Positions 25,001-31,747 of a stretch of DNA of 64,000 nt are shown in pieces. Made by a program: the position numbers and the translations under genes. The stretch lies in contig JAEZTF010000010.1 in assembly GCA_023443725.1 (NCBI GenBank), positions 1 through 64,000 of the forward strand. Direction: 5' to 3'. Each line of letters begins with the position of its first letter. Within the stretch, counting starts at the first letter, position 1. The stretch comes from Candidatus Parcubacteria bacterium. GTDB lineage: Bacteria; Patescibacteriota; Microgenomatia; UBA12405. The notes below the pieces were generated by a model. The model had not been told where the DNA came from. It saw only the letters and a program-made list of their open reading frames with translations, and searched no databases.

Positions 25001-25505
25001 AGTAGTCTTCCCCAAATAAATCTTGAAATTCTTTGGCTCTAGATTTGGCTTTTTCATATTCACCGTCAATAACTAATTGGGCAATCTCTCCCTCGACACA
25101 AGCACTGTTACAAATTAAACCTTCGTGATATTTAACTAAAGTTTCCCAATCAATACGTGGTTTATAATAATAACCTTCAATATTAGCAATACTAACTAAA
25201 GTCATTAAGTTTTTATACCCTTGAGTATTTTTGGCAAGCAAGATTAAATGATTACTACGACGATTGTTGGGAGATTTGTCTAAACGGTTTGAAGTGGTAT
25301 ATATTTCACAACCAATAATTGGTTTTATTTCTGCTTTTTTACAAGCTTTGTAAAATTCAATTGCTCCATACATATTGCCATGATCAGTGATGGCAATAGA
25401 ATTCATCCCCATTTCTTTAACAGTATTAACTAAATTTTTTATTTTAGTTAATCCGTCTAATAAAGAATATTCTGTGTGAACATGAAGATGAACAAAATTA
25501 GACAT
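22083..25505 (-). CDS. dnaE: DNA polymerase III alpha subunit
   Basis: The 1140-residue protein has the N-terminal PHP domain (H-L-H-V-H-T-E-Y-S-L-L-D-G, I-T-D-H-G-N-M-Y), the C-family polymerase core with P-D-I-D-L-D-I near residue 393, the Y-Q-D-D finger region, the helix-hairpin-helix and a C-terminal OB fold. It is the replicative polymerase and its length is normal. TAAAAT lies 6 nt before the ATG in the short gap after htpX, so it has its own promoter. Confidence 0.97.
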   Translation of the reverse strand: MSNFVHLHVHTEYSLLDGLTKIKNLVNTVKEMGMNSIAITDHGNMYGAIEFYKACKKAEIKPIIGCEIYTTSNRLDKSPNNRRSNHLILLAKNTQGYKNLMTLVSIANIEGYYYKPRIDWETLVKYHEGLICNSACVEGEIAQLVIDGEYEKAKSRAKEFQDLFGEDYYLEVMRHPKLDVQEIANKGLVKISRELGIPLVATNDAHYLKKEDAFAQDVLLMINTQSTINDTKRLSMMEAGDDFYIKSPQEMIDAFADLPDAIENTQKIADKCDLEIELGNWYFPKFKLPEGKTAEETLKDLVYEESKLHYGEISSEIKDRLEYELDVICSKGYAAYFLIMRDFIQWTEKNDTPTNTRGSAAGCLVAFVLGITSVDPLIYQLPFERFLNKDRPSPPDIDLDISDTKRQDMLYHIIDQYGKDAVAQICTFGRMMAKGAVRDTARVLGYEYAIGDKISKLIPMGSQGFPMSIDKALSTVPELSALYASDPDSKRIIDTAKQIESCARHISVHACAIVISPTTINEFSPTQLETGGDKTITQYEMHAAEDVGLIKFDILGIRNLSFLGESVLNVRRIKNIDINLRKIPLDDKKTFDMLSKGDTMGVFQLSGDGMTKWLKELKPNRVEDLMAMVALYRPGPMAIIPEYIARKSDPSKIEFFDPKMEKFLKSSYGLLVYQDDCLYTAIELAGYTWTEVDKFRKAIGKKIPEEMAAQKIKFIDGCINNGYTKEQAENVFKLIEPFTSYGFNKAHAASYGMLAYRTAYMKANYPVEYMCALLTAESGDSEKVTDGVEGCRKMGIIVAPPDINQSFSGFEIEENSKSLEGYAIRFGLSAIKNVGAAAIENIINERKENGPFVSFTDFCLRVDTQKINKRVLESLIKVGAMDQFGERNSILASIDKIRTDCEKLNTKKNNGQFSLFDKPTEDNDTKIVAPPDDFIKTEPMDENQRLHLEKELLGVFVTENPLVKILQSFEDLGLPNIEEVSRQTPNSNVKLAAVITKFRVIRTKKNNSKMAFATLSDSTGEIESVIFPKIFNDVESILAENKPFYIEGKINLREGEISILVDTITDKIPQSTSKYDFVIKIPDKTSQGQLMQLNKLLKDNPNGHRGLIILPNGKNIPLNYGVNYNQELKDQIDKLLLKKP

Positions 25506-25511
25506 AGATAG

Positions 25512-25517
25512 ATTTTA
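25512..25517 (-). promoter_or_regulatory. -10 box TAAAAT 6 nt before dnaE ATG
   Basis: The box sits in the 16-bp gap between htpX and dnaE. Its spacing predicts a leaderless dnaE mRNA independent of the upstream genes. Confidence 0.5.
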
Positions 25518-25521
25518 TCAG

Positions 25522-26406
25522 TTAAAGCATCTGTTCTAGAGCTTTAATTCTGTCTTCAATTGGGGGGTGAGTTGAAAACATAGAGGCAATTTTATTGCCT
25601 TTAAATGGATTAGTAATATAAAGAGAAGCGGTAGCAGTGGAAGCGGTTTCTAATTTTTGATTATCTGAAGATAATTTTTTTAAAGCATTAATTAAACTTT
25701 GTGGTTGTCTGGTAAGTTTTACGGCTGAAGCATCAGCAAAATACTCACGACGACGAGAAATAGCTAATTGAATAAGTTGGGCGATTATAGGGGCAAAAAT
25801 AACTAAAATAAAACCAATTATAGCTAATACACCGCCATTATTGTCATCATTATCACGACTATCTCTAAAAAAACTACTACGGTAAGCCATATTAATCAAA
25901 ATTGATAAAGTGCCGATTAAGACACTAACAATAGTCATTAGACGAATATCATAATTTTTGATGTGAGAAAGTTCATGAGCTATGACTGCTTCTAACTCGC
26001 TGCGGTTTAGTTTTTCTAAAAGTCCAGTGGTAGCACAAACTACAGCGTGGTCTGGATCTCTGCCAGTAGCAAAAGCATTCATGGCTGGACTATCGATGAC
26101 AAAAATTTTTGGAGTTGGAGTTTGATTTACTAAACTTAAGTTTTCAGTAACGGTATAAAAATTAAAAAATTCTTTTCTAGTGGCTGGTCTGGCTTGATTT
26201 AATGTAAGAACAATTTTATCTCCCCAAAAATAGCTACTAAATGAAGAGACTAAAGAAAAAATAACAGCAATGATTAATAATGATGAGTCGAGATTTAGAG
26301 AATAAGAAATTAAATAAACAGTAATACTAATAAATAGAATAAACAAAGAGATAATAATCCCTGATCTGATTTTGTTATTATTTATTTGTTCGTAGACATT
26401 GACCAT
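25522..26406 (-). CDS. htpX: M48 family membrane metalloprotease HtpX
   Basis: The 294-residue protein has two N-terminal membrane helices, the zinc site H-E-L-S-H near residue 143, two further helices, and the third ligand in R-R-E-Y-F-A-D-A-S-A. HtpX degrades damaged membrane proteins. LemA is encoded 1 bp upstream, a common pairing in bacteria. Confidence 0.93.
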   Translation of the reverse strand: MVNVYEQINNNKIRSGIIISLFILFISITVYLISYSLNLDSSLLIIAVIFSLVSSFSSYFWGDKIVLTLNQARPATRKEFFNFYTVTENLSLVNQTPTPKIFVIDSPAMNAFATGRDPDHAVVCATTGLLEKLNRSELEAVIAHELSHIKNYDIRLMTIVSVLIGTLSILINMAYRSSFFRDSRDNDDNNGGVLAIIGFILVIFAPIIAQLIQLAISRRREYFADASAVKLTRQPQSLINALKKLSSDNQKLETASTATASLYITNPFKGNKIASMFSTHPPIEDRIKALEQML

Positions 26407-26407
26407 T

Positions 26408-26986
26408 TTATAGAGTTACTTTTGGATTTTTCATTTCCTCATCTGTAACTTTGATTTGATCGGAATTGGTGGCAGTTTCTAAACCTTTTTCAGGTTTAAA
26501 ACCGAGAACAGAAGCAATCCAAACACCAGGAATAGTAACAATTGAACTATTATAGTCAGCGCTTAGATCAATTAAAGTTCGTCTGGCATACATAAGTTTG
26601 TCGGCAGTATCACGAAGTTCATCCATAAGATTGTTGACCAATCCAGAAGTTTGAATTTCTGGATTACTTTCCATAATCACTTTAAGTGAACTAATACCCT
26701 TGTTAATTAATTCTTGAGCTTTATCGATTTTTTTATTGTCTTGACTAGTAATGGCTTCATCGACACTTTTTCGAGCATTGGTAAGATCTTCAAAAATTCC
26801 TTTCTCATGTTTCATATATCCTTTAACGGAATCAACTAGATTAGGGATAAGATTGGCTTGTCGTTTGAGTTGGTTACCAATTTCTTGAACAGATGCTCCA
26901 ATTTGAACTTGAAGACGTTTGAGTTTGTTGTAAAAAGATAAAACAAATAAAGCTAAAATAATTATGAGTGCAAGAATATATATCAT
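26408..26986 (-). CDS. lemA: LemA family protein
   Basis: The 192-residue protein has one N-terminal membrane helix, then the LemA helical bundle with V-Q-E-I-G-N-Q-L-K-R-Q-A-N-L-I-P-N-L-V and R-R-T-L-I-D-L-S-A-D-Y-N. The periplasmic or extracellular bundle has an unknown molecular function. The tight coupling to htpX suggests a common envelope stress role. Confidence 0.92.
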   Translation of the reverse strand: MIYILALIIILALFVLSFYNKLKRLQVQIGASVQEIGNQLKRQANLIPNLVDSVKGYMKHEKGIFEDLTNARKSVDEAITSQDNKKIDKAQELINKGISSLKVIMESNPEIQTSGLVNNLMDELRDTADKLMYARRTLIDLSADYNSSIVTIPGVWIASVLGFKPEKGLETATNSDQIKVTDEEMKNPKVTL

Positions 26987-26995
26987 TTAAATAAA

Positions 26996-28042
26996 TTAAA
27001 CTTTAACTTTTTCATTATAGCATTTTTGAGCGGTTTCAATTTCTTTTTCGCCGGTTCTAGATTGTGGTTCTATAAATCTAAGTTTAAGAAAATTATAAAG
27101 CTTTTCTTCAGTATCAAAAGTATTAGTTTTACCTGTTTTAAGGTCTTTTATGCCATATTCTGAAATAGATAAACCCAAAGACAAAGCATATTTTCGAAGT
27201 AAAATATTGTGTTGTCTTGAGCCAGTAAAATGTTGAACTAAAGAAGCAAAGTTTTTACTTGGCTGAACCATGATATCAACTCTAATATCGGGATAAATTT
27301 TTATAGAAGCTTTTTTGGTGCCGATATCTAAAGTTTGGATATTATCGGGATAAGATATAAAGTGCTCTAAAATTGGTCTAGAATCATTTGATTTGGCAGC
27401 TATATCAATATCACCAACAGTTGAACTTTGGCGACGAAGACTACCTAAAGCGACAAACTCAATTTGAGGAAATTTTTGTTTTAAAAAAACAATAATTTTA
27501 TCGGCTATCATTTTAGCTTCACTGTATTTCATCCGACGAGATTGACCTAAAAAAGCCAAACTGTTTTCTAAAATAACTTTTTCTGATTTTTCTCCAAAAT
27601 GAGGCCAATTTCTAATTTTCTGATTTTGAGCATATTCAATTAACTGGTTGACAGAAACTAAGGGATTTTTAGAAAATTTTAATTTTTTAGTCAGGGTGTA
27701 GGCAATTTTTGGTCCGATACTATTTATTTTAGTAAAAGTAAAAACGGCAGGATGAATGTTTTTAAAAGCTTTAATAATATCGGGATGTAATTTATTTTTT
27801 TCGAGTAAGTAAGATATTTTTTTAAAAATATTTGGGCCGATACCAGGGATATTATCAACTAAACTAGGATCTTTTTGGTAAAGTTTTTGGATAGACTTTG
27901 GATAACTAATGATAGTTTCTGCAGCGTCTTGATAAGATTTGATTCGAAAATAATCTTTACCTTTGATTTCGTAGGCGGTGGCAATATTTTGAAGAATTTC
28001 AGCTATATCAGAATTGGAATAGATTTTAGATCTATTAATCAC
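26996..28042 (-). CDS. polX: Family X DNA polymerase without PHP domain
   Basis: The first 250 residues form the helix-hairpin-helix repeats (I-P-G-I-G-P-N-I, I-N-S-I-G-P-K-I) and the nucleotidyltransferase core with G-S-L-R-R and the metal motif G-D-I-D-I-A. The thumb ends at L-R-F-I-E-P-Q-S-R-T-G-E. Bacterial PolX usually continues with a C-terminal PHP exonuclease; here the 348-residue chain ends. It would fill gaps in base-excision repair, without the nuclease activity. The start is GTG 28042, with TATAAT 7 nt upstream. Confidence 0.88.
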   Translation of the reverse strand: MINRSKIYSNSDIAEILQNIATAYEIKGKDYFRIKSYQDAAETIISYPKSIQKLYQKDPSLVDNIPGIGPNIFKKISYLLEKNKLHPDIIKAFKNIHPAVFTFTKINSIGPKIAYTLTKKLKFSKNPLVSVNQLIEYAQNQKIRNWPHFGEKSEKVILENSLAFLGQSRRMKYSEAKMIADKIIVFLKQKFPQIEFVALGSLRRQSSTVGDIDIAAKSNDSRPILEHFISYPDNIQTLDIGTKKASIKIYPDIRVDIMVQPSKNFASLVQHFTGSRQHNILLRKYALSLGLSISEYGIKDLKTGKTNTFDTEEKLYNFLKLRFIEPQSRTGEKEIETAQKCYNEKVKV

Positions 28043-28049
28043 ACTTATT

Positions 28050-28055
28050 ATTATA
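28050..28055 (-). promoter_or_regulatory. -10 box TATAAT 7 nt before polX GTG
   Basis: A consensus -10 box precedes a GTG start by 7 nt, with no Shine-Dalgarno. It supports leaderless initiation for the polX-lemA-htpX run. Confidence 0.5.
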
Positions 28056-28113
28056 AATCATTGTTTTGAATTAAAAGTTTTGATATAGTATCTATACTTT
28101 AAGACCGACTTAA

Positions 28114-28187
28114 GGGCTCGTGGTGCAGCGGTCTAGCACATCCGCCTGTCACGCGGAAGATCGTGGGTTCGAATCCCATCGGGCCCG
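28114..28187 (+). tRNA. tRNA-Asp (GTC)
   Basis: The cloverleaf has acceptor GGGCTCG/CGGGCCC, D-stem GTGC/GCAC, anticodon stem TCCGC/GCGGA with loop CTGTCAC (anticodon GTC), and T-loop TTCGAAT. The discriminator is G and CCA is not encoded. Its last six bases plus the following hairpin recur as a perfect 37-bp direct repeat at 30005. Confidence 0.95.
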
Positions 28188-28218
28188 CAAAGTAATTAAT
28201 CCCCTATTTTAGGGGATT
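28182..28218 (+). repeat. 37-bp direct repeat, left copy (tRNA-Asp 3' end)
   Basis: The repeat covers the last 6 nt of tRNA-Asp and the downstream hairpin. It is identical to 30005-30041, 1823 bp away. A diverged third copy lies at 29095-29130. The arrangement resembles attL at a tRNA 3' end. Confidence 0.7.
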
Positions 28219-28223
28219 AATTA
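28193..28223. terminator. Long palindrome after tRNA-Asp
   Basis: The arms are 14 bp (TAATTAATCCCCTA and its complement) with a TTT loop. No T-run follows, unlike the two homologous hairpins at 29111 and 30021. It may end transcription of tRNA-Asp and of the leftward gene array from the other side. Confidence 0.55.
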
Positions 28224-28238
28224 ATGATGGTAGTGAAA

Positions 28239-28973
28239 CTATTTTCCTAAAAATATATCTAATAAACTTCGTCTTGTTTTAGGTTTGGCTCCGTATTCTG
28301 TTTTTAAATATTCAAATCCTTTTGGAATATGTGGATCTGGTATATGTGGTGAACAATCTCGATCAGCTGTTTCTACTAATTTTGTTAAAAGACCTGGTTT
28401 AGAGAGAAGTATTGGTTCAATTTTTGAATAATCACGTCTCTTGGAACAATCTTCTAATAATATTTGATGTAACTTATCTTTATCTTCTTCATTTTCTGCT
28501 AAAGGTATTAATATTGATTTTTCTGCGTAATCTCTAGCAATAAAAATAGATAAACAATCCGTACTAATTATTAAATATGGTCTTGTGTCAAATGCTTTTT
28601 CGTCTGTTGAATCTGGGTTTCCCTTATCATCACAATAAGATTGTGGAGGTATATAACTTATAGTATGGGTATGTAATTTGTATTGGGGTTTTAAATGTGT
28701 ATTTTTTTTAAATTCTTCAAAATCTTTAGGGCTTTTCTCTATCTCTCCAATTTTCCAAACTTGATCTCTTATTTCTTGAAGTGTAGTTGATATTCCTAAT
28801 TTATCTAACAATTCAAATCCAGGTAAAATTTCACTTCTGTAACGTTCTTCTAATTTAATAATTACTTCTCTTTCTTTTGTTTGTTTAGATAATAATTGAG
28901 CATCTTTTTCATTTCTATCATTTTCGGCTTGTTGTTGTAAAAAATTAATTCTTTCGCTTTCCCAGTTTGTCAT
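28239..28973 (-). CDS. Tandem cassette protein 1, family unknown
   Basis: The 244-residue protein starts MTNW and ends R-R-S-L-L-D-I-F-L-G-K, exactly like the equally long protein of the next cassette. The region between is strongly diverged. It begins with a charged helix (about residues 1-50), then a segment S-P-K-D-F-E-E-F-K-K also conserved in the neighbour, a P-Y-L-I-I-S-T-D-C core near residue 135, and a positively charged tail. No signal peptide or membrane helix is visible. Its promoter region is 118/120 identical to that of cassette 2. Function unknown. Confidence 0.65.
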   Translation of the reverse strand: MTNWESERINFLQQQAENDRNEKDAQLLSKQTKEREVIIKLEERYRSEILPGFELLDKLGISTTLQEIRDQVWKIGEIEKSPKDFEEFKKNTHLKPQYKLHTHTISYIPPQSYCDDKGNPDSTDEKAFDTRPYLIISTDCLSIFIARDYAEKSILIPLAENEEDKDKLHQILLEDCSKRRDYSKIEPILLSKPGLLTKLVETADRDCSPHIPDPHIPKGFEYLKTEYGAKPKTRRSLLDIFLGK

Positions 28974-28980
28974 TTTTTAT

Positions 28981-29100
28981 TTATCGTTATTTAACGGATA
29001 ATATCGAGTATATTACTTTTTTCTACTTTTTCAATATAGAAATGTTACTTTTGAGATCAAAATCTATCAAAAACGTTCCAACTTCGTCCCACACGGCCCG
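28981..29100 (-). repeat. Cassette promoter repeat, copy 1 (120 bp)
   Basis: This copy matches 29891-30010 at 118 of 120 positions. Read on the minus strand it has TTGAAA, a 16-bp spacer and TATACT, about 33 nt before the ATG. Its far end resembles a tRNA-Asp T-arm and acceptor. Confidence 0.8.
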
Positions 29101-29130
29101 TAAATGAATTATCCCCTATCTTAGGGGATT
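29095..29130 (+). repeat. Diverged middle copy of the tRNA-Asp 3' end repeat
   Basis: It begins GGCCCG and continues into the same hairpin as the copies at 28182 and 30005, with a few substitutions and one deleted base. It separates cassette 1 from cassette 2. Confidence 0.65.
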
Positions 29131-29135
29131 TTTTT
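29111..29135 (+). terminator. Terminator-like hairpin with T-run
   Basis: ATCCCCTA and TAGGGGAT form an 8-bp stem with a three-base loop and are followed by a T-run on the plus strand. The orientation fits the former end of a tRNA-Asp transcript, not the leftward cassette genes. Confidence 0.65.
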
Positions 29136-29149
29136 GTGTGTTGGTAAAA

Positions 29150-29884
29150 TTATTTTCCTAAGAATATATCTAATAAACTTCGTCTTTGTTTTTGTCGTTG
29201 TAGTTGATTGTATCTTAACAGTAAATCTTTGCGCGAATTGACATATTCTCTACGTCTGATTAATACTGAGCAATATTCTACCAAATGATTTTTAATTAAT
29301 TCATTTATTTCTTCTACTGTGTTTTTATTAAGTTCAATATGAATACCACTTATTTCTAAATAAGTCCCATCAGATACTACCTTAATTGTTTCGTACCCTT
29401 CCTTGACATATTCACTCTCAACACCATCTCCGTCTGTACTTGAGTAATAGATTAGTCTTTTTGGTCCGGCTAATACATATGTTGCATGTGGACAATTTTG
29501 ACCAATATCTCTTTTATCTTCTTCGGTTAAATCAAAATTATTGTTTGGTGGTAAATTATCGAATTTTGTTATAAAACGATGATAGGAACTATCCCATATA
29601 TCACGTAATGATAATTCTTTATGTTGATTAAAATCTTTTGGGGTTTTTATTATTTGACCTCCACCAAGAACTTGATCTTTTATTTCGCTTAGTCTTTCAG
29701 GGATATGAAAACTATCTAAAATATGAAAACTAGGAATCACTCTGTTTTCATAGTTTATTTTTAGTTCGTTGATAATTTGATTTTCTCTTCGTTCATTACC
29801 TCTTAATAATTGAGTCTGTCCGGTTTGAAATTCAGTTTGTTCTTGAGCTCTTAGTCTTGTTATTTCAGCATTCCAGTTTGTCAT
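29150..29884 (-). CDS. Tandem cassette protein 2, family unknown
   Basis: The protein is 244 residues, as in cassette 1. The MTNW start, the K-T-P-K-D-F segment near residue 83 and the last eleven residues (RRSLLDIFLGK) are shared with cassette 1, while most of the middle is not. The N-terminal third is a charged helix. No membrane segment is seen. The noncoding sequence before it is almost identical to that of cassette 1, so the coding region has diverged far more than its flanks. Function unknown. Confidence 0.65.
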   Translation of the reverse strand: MTNWNAEITRLRAQEQTEFQTGQTQLLRGNERRENQIINELKINYENRVIPSFHILDSFHIPERLSEIKDQVLGGGQIIKTPKDFNQHKELSLRDIWDSSYHRFITKFDNLPPNNNFDLTEEDKRDIGQNCPHATYVLAGPKRLIYYSSTDGDGVESEYVKEGYETIKVVSDGTYLEISGIHIELNKNTVEEINELIKNHLVEYCSVLIRRREYVNSRKDLLLRYNQLQRQKQRRSLLDIFLGK

Positions 29885-29890
29885 TTTTTT

Positions 29891-30010
29891 TTATCGTTAT
29901 TTAATGGATGATATCGAGTATATTACTTTTTTCTACTTTTTCAATATAGAAATGTTACTTTTGAGATCAAAATCTATCAAAAACGTTCCAACTTCGTCCC
30001 ACACGGCCCG
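29891..30010 (-). repeat. Cassette promoter repeat, copy 2 (120 bp)
   Basis: It differs from 28981-29100 at two positions only. The -35 and -10 boxes (TTGAAA and TATACT) are unchanged. One of the two changes weakens a small hairpin in the leader. Confidence 0.8.
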
Positions 30011-30041
30011 CAAAGTAATTAATCCCCTATTTTAGGGGATT
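30005..30041 (+). repeat. 37-bp direct repeat, right copy
   Basis: Identical to 28182-28218. This copy keeps the T-run after the hairpin, so it probably represents the original terminator of tRNA-Asp, displaced to the right by insertion of cassettes 1 and 2. Confidence 0.7.
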
Positions 30042-30045
30042 TTTT
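30021..30045 (+). terminator. Rho-independent terminator, displaced from tRNA-Asp
   Basis: AATCCCCTA and TAGGGGATT form a 9-bp stem with a TTT loop, followed by six T on the plus strand. The nearest intact plus-strand gene it could serve is tRNA-Asp, 1.8 kb away. Confidence 0.65.
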
Positions 30046-30054
30046 AATGAAATC

Positions 30055-30609
30055 TTATGGATATTTAAGAAAATCAACTGATCCAGTTTTTTCTATTCTT
30101 TGATTATGTTTAAAAATCGCAATAACGGTAGCTAATTCGTTTAGAACTTCATTTCTTTGTGATATCATTTTTGCACGCATATCATAATGAGAACAGGTTT
30201 CTCCTTTGTTTTCCCACCAACAAGTATTGTCTTCTACGCTTCTATTGTAACAACCAACTTGGTAACCGACTTGAGTTTTTACAACTCCTATTGCTTCTTT
30301 TGTAATATTAAAGTAACCGCTATAATCACCACTACCTTCAATCCAATGTTTGCAGTCTGTGTACACTAAAAAATAACCAGGGAACGAAAATGATGCCCCA
30401 GTTTCTATATGAATTGGTTTATCTGAATTCCCTTTTATAGTTATAATTCCTTTATCAATTACTTCTTGAAAAGCTGATACTACACCAAGATCAGTAAGGT
30501 CTTTTTGTGCTTCTGTAATATTTCTTTGTGATTCATTTCCACAAACACCGTTAATATTTTGTTGGGCGGAATTAACTCGATCAAGAAAACTAGGTCTTTC
30601 TGTAGGCAT
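30055..30609 (-). CDS. Tandem cassette protein 3, related to cassettes 1 and 2
   Basis: The 184-residue protein lacks the shared first and last residues of cassettes 1 and 2. It keeps two recognisable stretches: L-T-D-L-G-V-V-S-A-F-Q-E-V near residue 35, comparable with L-D-K-L-G-I-S-T-T-L-Q-E-I in cassette 1, and Y-F-L-V-Y-T-D-C near residue 80. It has several cysteines, including C-W-W and C-S-H-Y. Its promoter repeat is nearly identical to the other two. The C-terminus is helical. Function unknown. Confidence 0.6.
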   Translation of the reverse strand: MPTERPSFLDRVNSAQQNINGVCGNESQRNITEAQKDLTDLGVVSAFQEVIDKGIITIKGNSDKPIHIETGASFSFPGYFLVYTDCKHWIEGSGDYSGYFNITKEAIGVVKTQVGYQVGCYNRSVEDNTCWWENKGETCSHYDMRAKMISQRNEVLNELATVIAIFKHNQRIEKTGSVDFLKYP

Positions 30610-30614
30610 TTTGT

Positions 30615-30704
30615 TTATTTAACGGATAATATCGAGTATATTACTTTTTTCTACTTTTTCAATATAGAAATATTACTTTTGCGATCAAAATCTATCAAAA
30701 AACG
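30615..30704 (-). repeat. Cassette promoter repeat, copy 3 (about 90 bp)
   Basis: The same promoter as in copies 1 and 2, with about two substitutions. It stops before the tRNA-like part and is followed by unrelated sequence. It marks the right border of the repeated array. Confidence 0.7.
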
Positions 30705-30738
30705 TACTATATTTATTTAATTATCTATTTCGTAGTTG

Positions 30739-30744
30739 TATAAT
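30739..30744 (+). promoter_or_regulatory. -10 box TATAAT 5 nt before GNAT gene
   Basis: TATAAT, then TTGGA, then ATG at 30750. The spacing implies a leaderless mRNA. Confidence 0.55.
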
Positions 30745-30749
30745 TTGGA

Positions 30750-31172
30750 ATGGAGATAGAAATATTAAAAAAGTCGGATATAGAATCATATAAAGCGTTA
30801 ATCGATGAATGTTTTGATGGAAGTAATAGTATTTCTGAATATGAAAAATACGACACAGAAGCTAATTATAAAATTATAGTGGCGAAAAATGGAAATAAAG
30901 TTGTTGGAAGTGTTACTTTTTACAAATTAGATTTGTTTACTTTTTCTTTTCAACCAGCATTAGAAGTTTTTAATGTGGCAGTATTAAAAGAATATCGAGG
31001 TCAAAAAATTGCTAAAAAACTTTTTGAATATGTTATTGATTATGCCAAGAAAAATGGTTACAAATCGATAAATTTGACTTGTTTAGATACGGCTATATCG
31101 GCTCATAAACTTTATGAAAGTATTGGTTTTGTAAAAGCTAGTAGCATTAAATATAATTTTTATTTAAAATAG
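30750..31172 (+). CDS. GNAT family N-acetyltransferase
   Basis: The 140-residue protein shows the GNAT fold: an acceptor-binding N-terminal part, the beta strand F-N-V-A-V, the acetyl-CoA loop E-Y-R-G-Q-K-I-A-K-K near residue 80, and the closing A-H-K-L-Y-E-S-I-G-F. The substrate cannot be told; it could be a small molecule or a protein N-terminus. It is a single gene with its own leaderless-type promoter and borders the cassette array. Confidence 0.88.
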   Translation: MEIEILKKSDIESYKALIDECFDGSNSISEYEKYDTEANYKIIVAKNGNKVVGSVTFYKLDLFTFSFQPALEVFNVAVLKEYRGQKIAKKLFEYVIDYAKKNGYKSINLTCLDTAISAHKLYESIGFVKASSIKYNFYLK

Positions 31173-31194
31173 TTTTTATTTTAGTTTTTTATTC

Positions 31195-31229
31195 TAAAGA
31201 AAAGCCGTATAAATAGGTATTTATACGGC
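31195..31229 (-). terminator. Terminator of the gene at 31250-31621
   Basis: The arms at 31204-31215 and 31218-31229 are 12 bp, perfect, with a two-base spacer. On the minus strand the hairpin is followed by TTTTCTTT. It could also limit read-through from the GNAT gene on the other strand. Confidence 0.75.
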
Positions 31230-31249
31230 GTGGGTGCCAAAAAAGAGTG

Positions 31250-31621
31250 TTAATTTTGTTCAGGTGAAACGAATGATGCTTTGGCTTCTTCGTAATAAAA
31301 AGATAGGTTTGGATCTGCACATTTGTCAATGTCTTTGGTAATCATTTCCAATCTGACATCGGACTTGGCGGTGGCGATGAACTGTTGGAGAATGAAAATT
31401 GCCAGATTATTGTTTTCTTCGGAGTCGATAGCTGGATGATCTATGAAATTGGTTTTAATAATTCCAAGATCGGTTTCGTCTGTTGTTTGACTGGTGATTT
31501 CTTTGACTTTGTCGTAGAAAGCCATAATCGTTTTGGGATTTTTTTTACAGACCCTTAGTTCTGGAATCAGTCCGACAATTTCTACTACAGTTTTGGCGGC
31601 TTCAATCTTACTTTTCAACAT
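31250..31621 (-). CDS. Unknown 123-residue helical protein
   Basis: I place the start at ATG 31621 (MLKSKIEAAK): an AGGAG motif lies 10 nt upstream, and the in-frame TTG at 31642 lies before that motif. The protein is helical and soluble, with no motif I recognise. It has its own Shine-Dalgarno and its own terminator, so it is a single-gene unit, unusual here because most neighbours lack a ribosome-binding site. Confidence 0.6.
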   Translation of the reverse strand: MLKSKIEAAKTVVEIVGLIPELRVCKKNPKTIMAFYDKVKEITSQTTDETDLGIIKTNFIDHPAIDSEENNNLAIFILQQFIATAKSDVRLEMITKDIDKCADPNLSFYYEEAKASFVSPEQN

Positions 31622-31712
31622 TTTAAACACACTCCTTTTCAATGTTCTTTCTTACTTTTTTGAAAAACGCTATCGTTCTTCGGGGTAATCGGATTATAAC
31701 ACTCAAAGTGAT

Positions 31713-31741
31713 TTACTTAAAAAAAATGAATAAAGTATAAT
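31713..31741 (+). promoter_or_regulatory. Promoter of HAD gene, TATAAT 6 nt before ATG
   Basis: TATAAT at 31736-31741 is preceded by a weak TTTACT-like -35 about 18 bp upstream, and followed by GTAGCC and the ATG at 31748. A leaderless mRNA is predicted. Confidence 0.5.
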
Positions 31742-31747
31742 GTAGCC

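Noticed and set aside
28182..30710. CRISPR-like array
   Set aside because: The repeats are 910 bp apart and enclose genes, so this is a gene cassette array.
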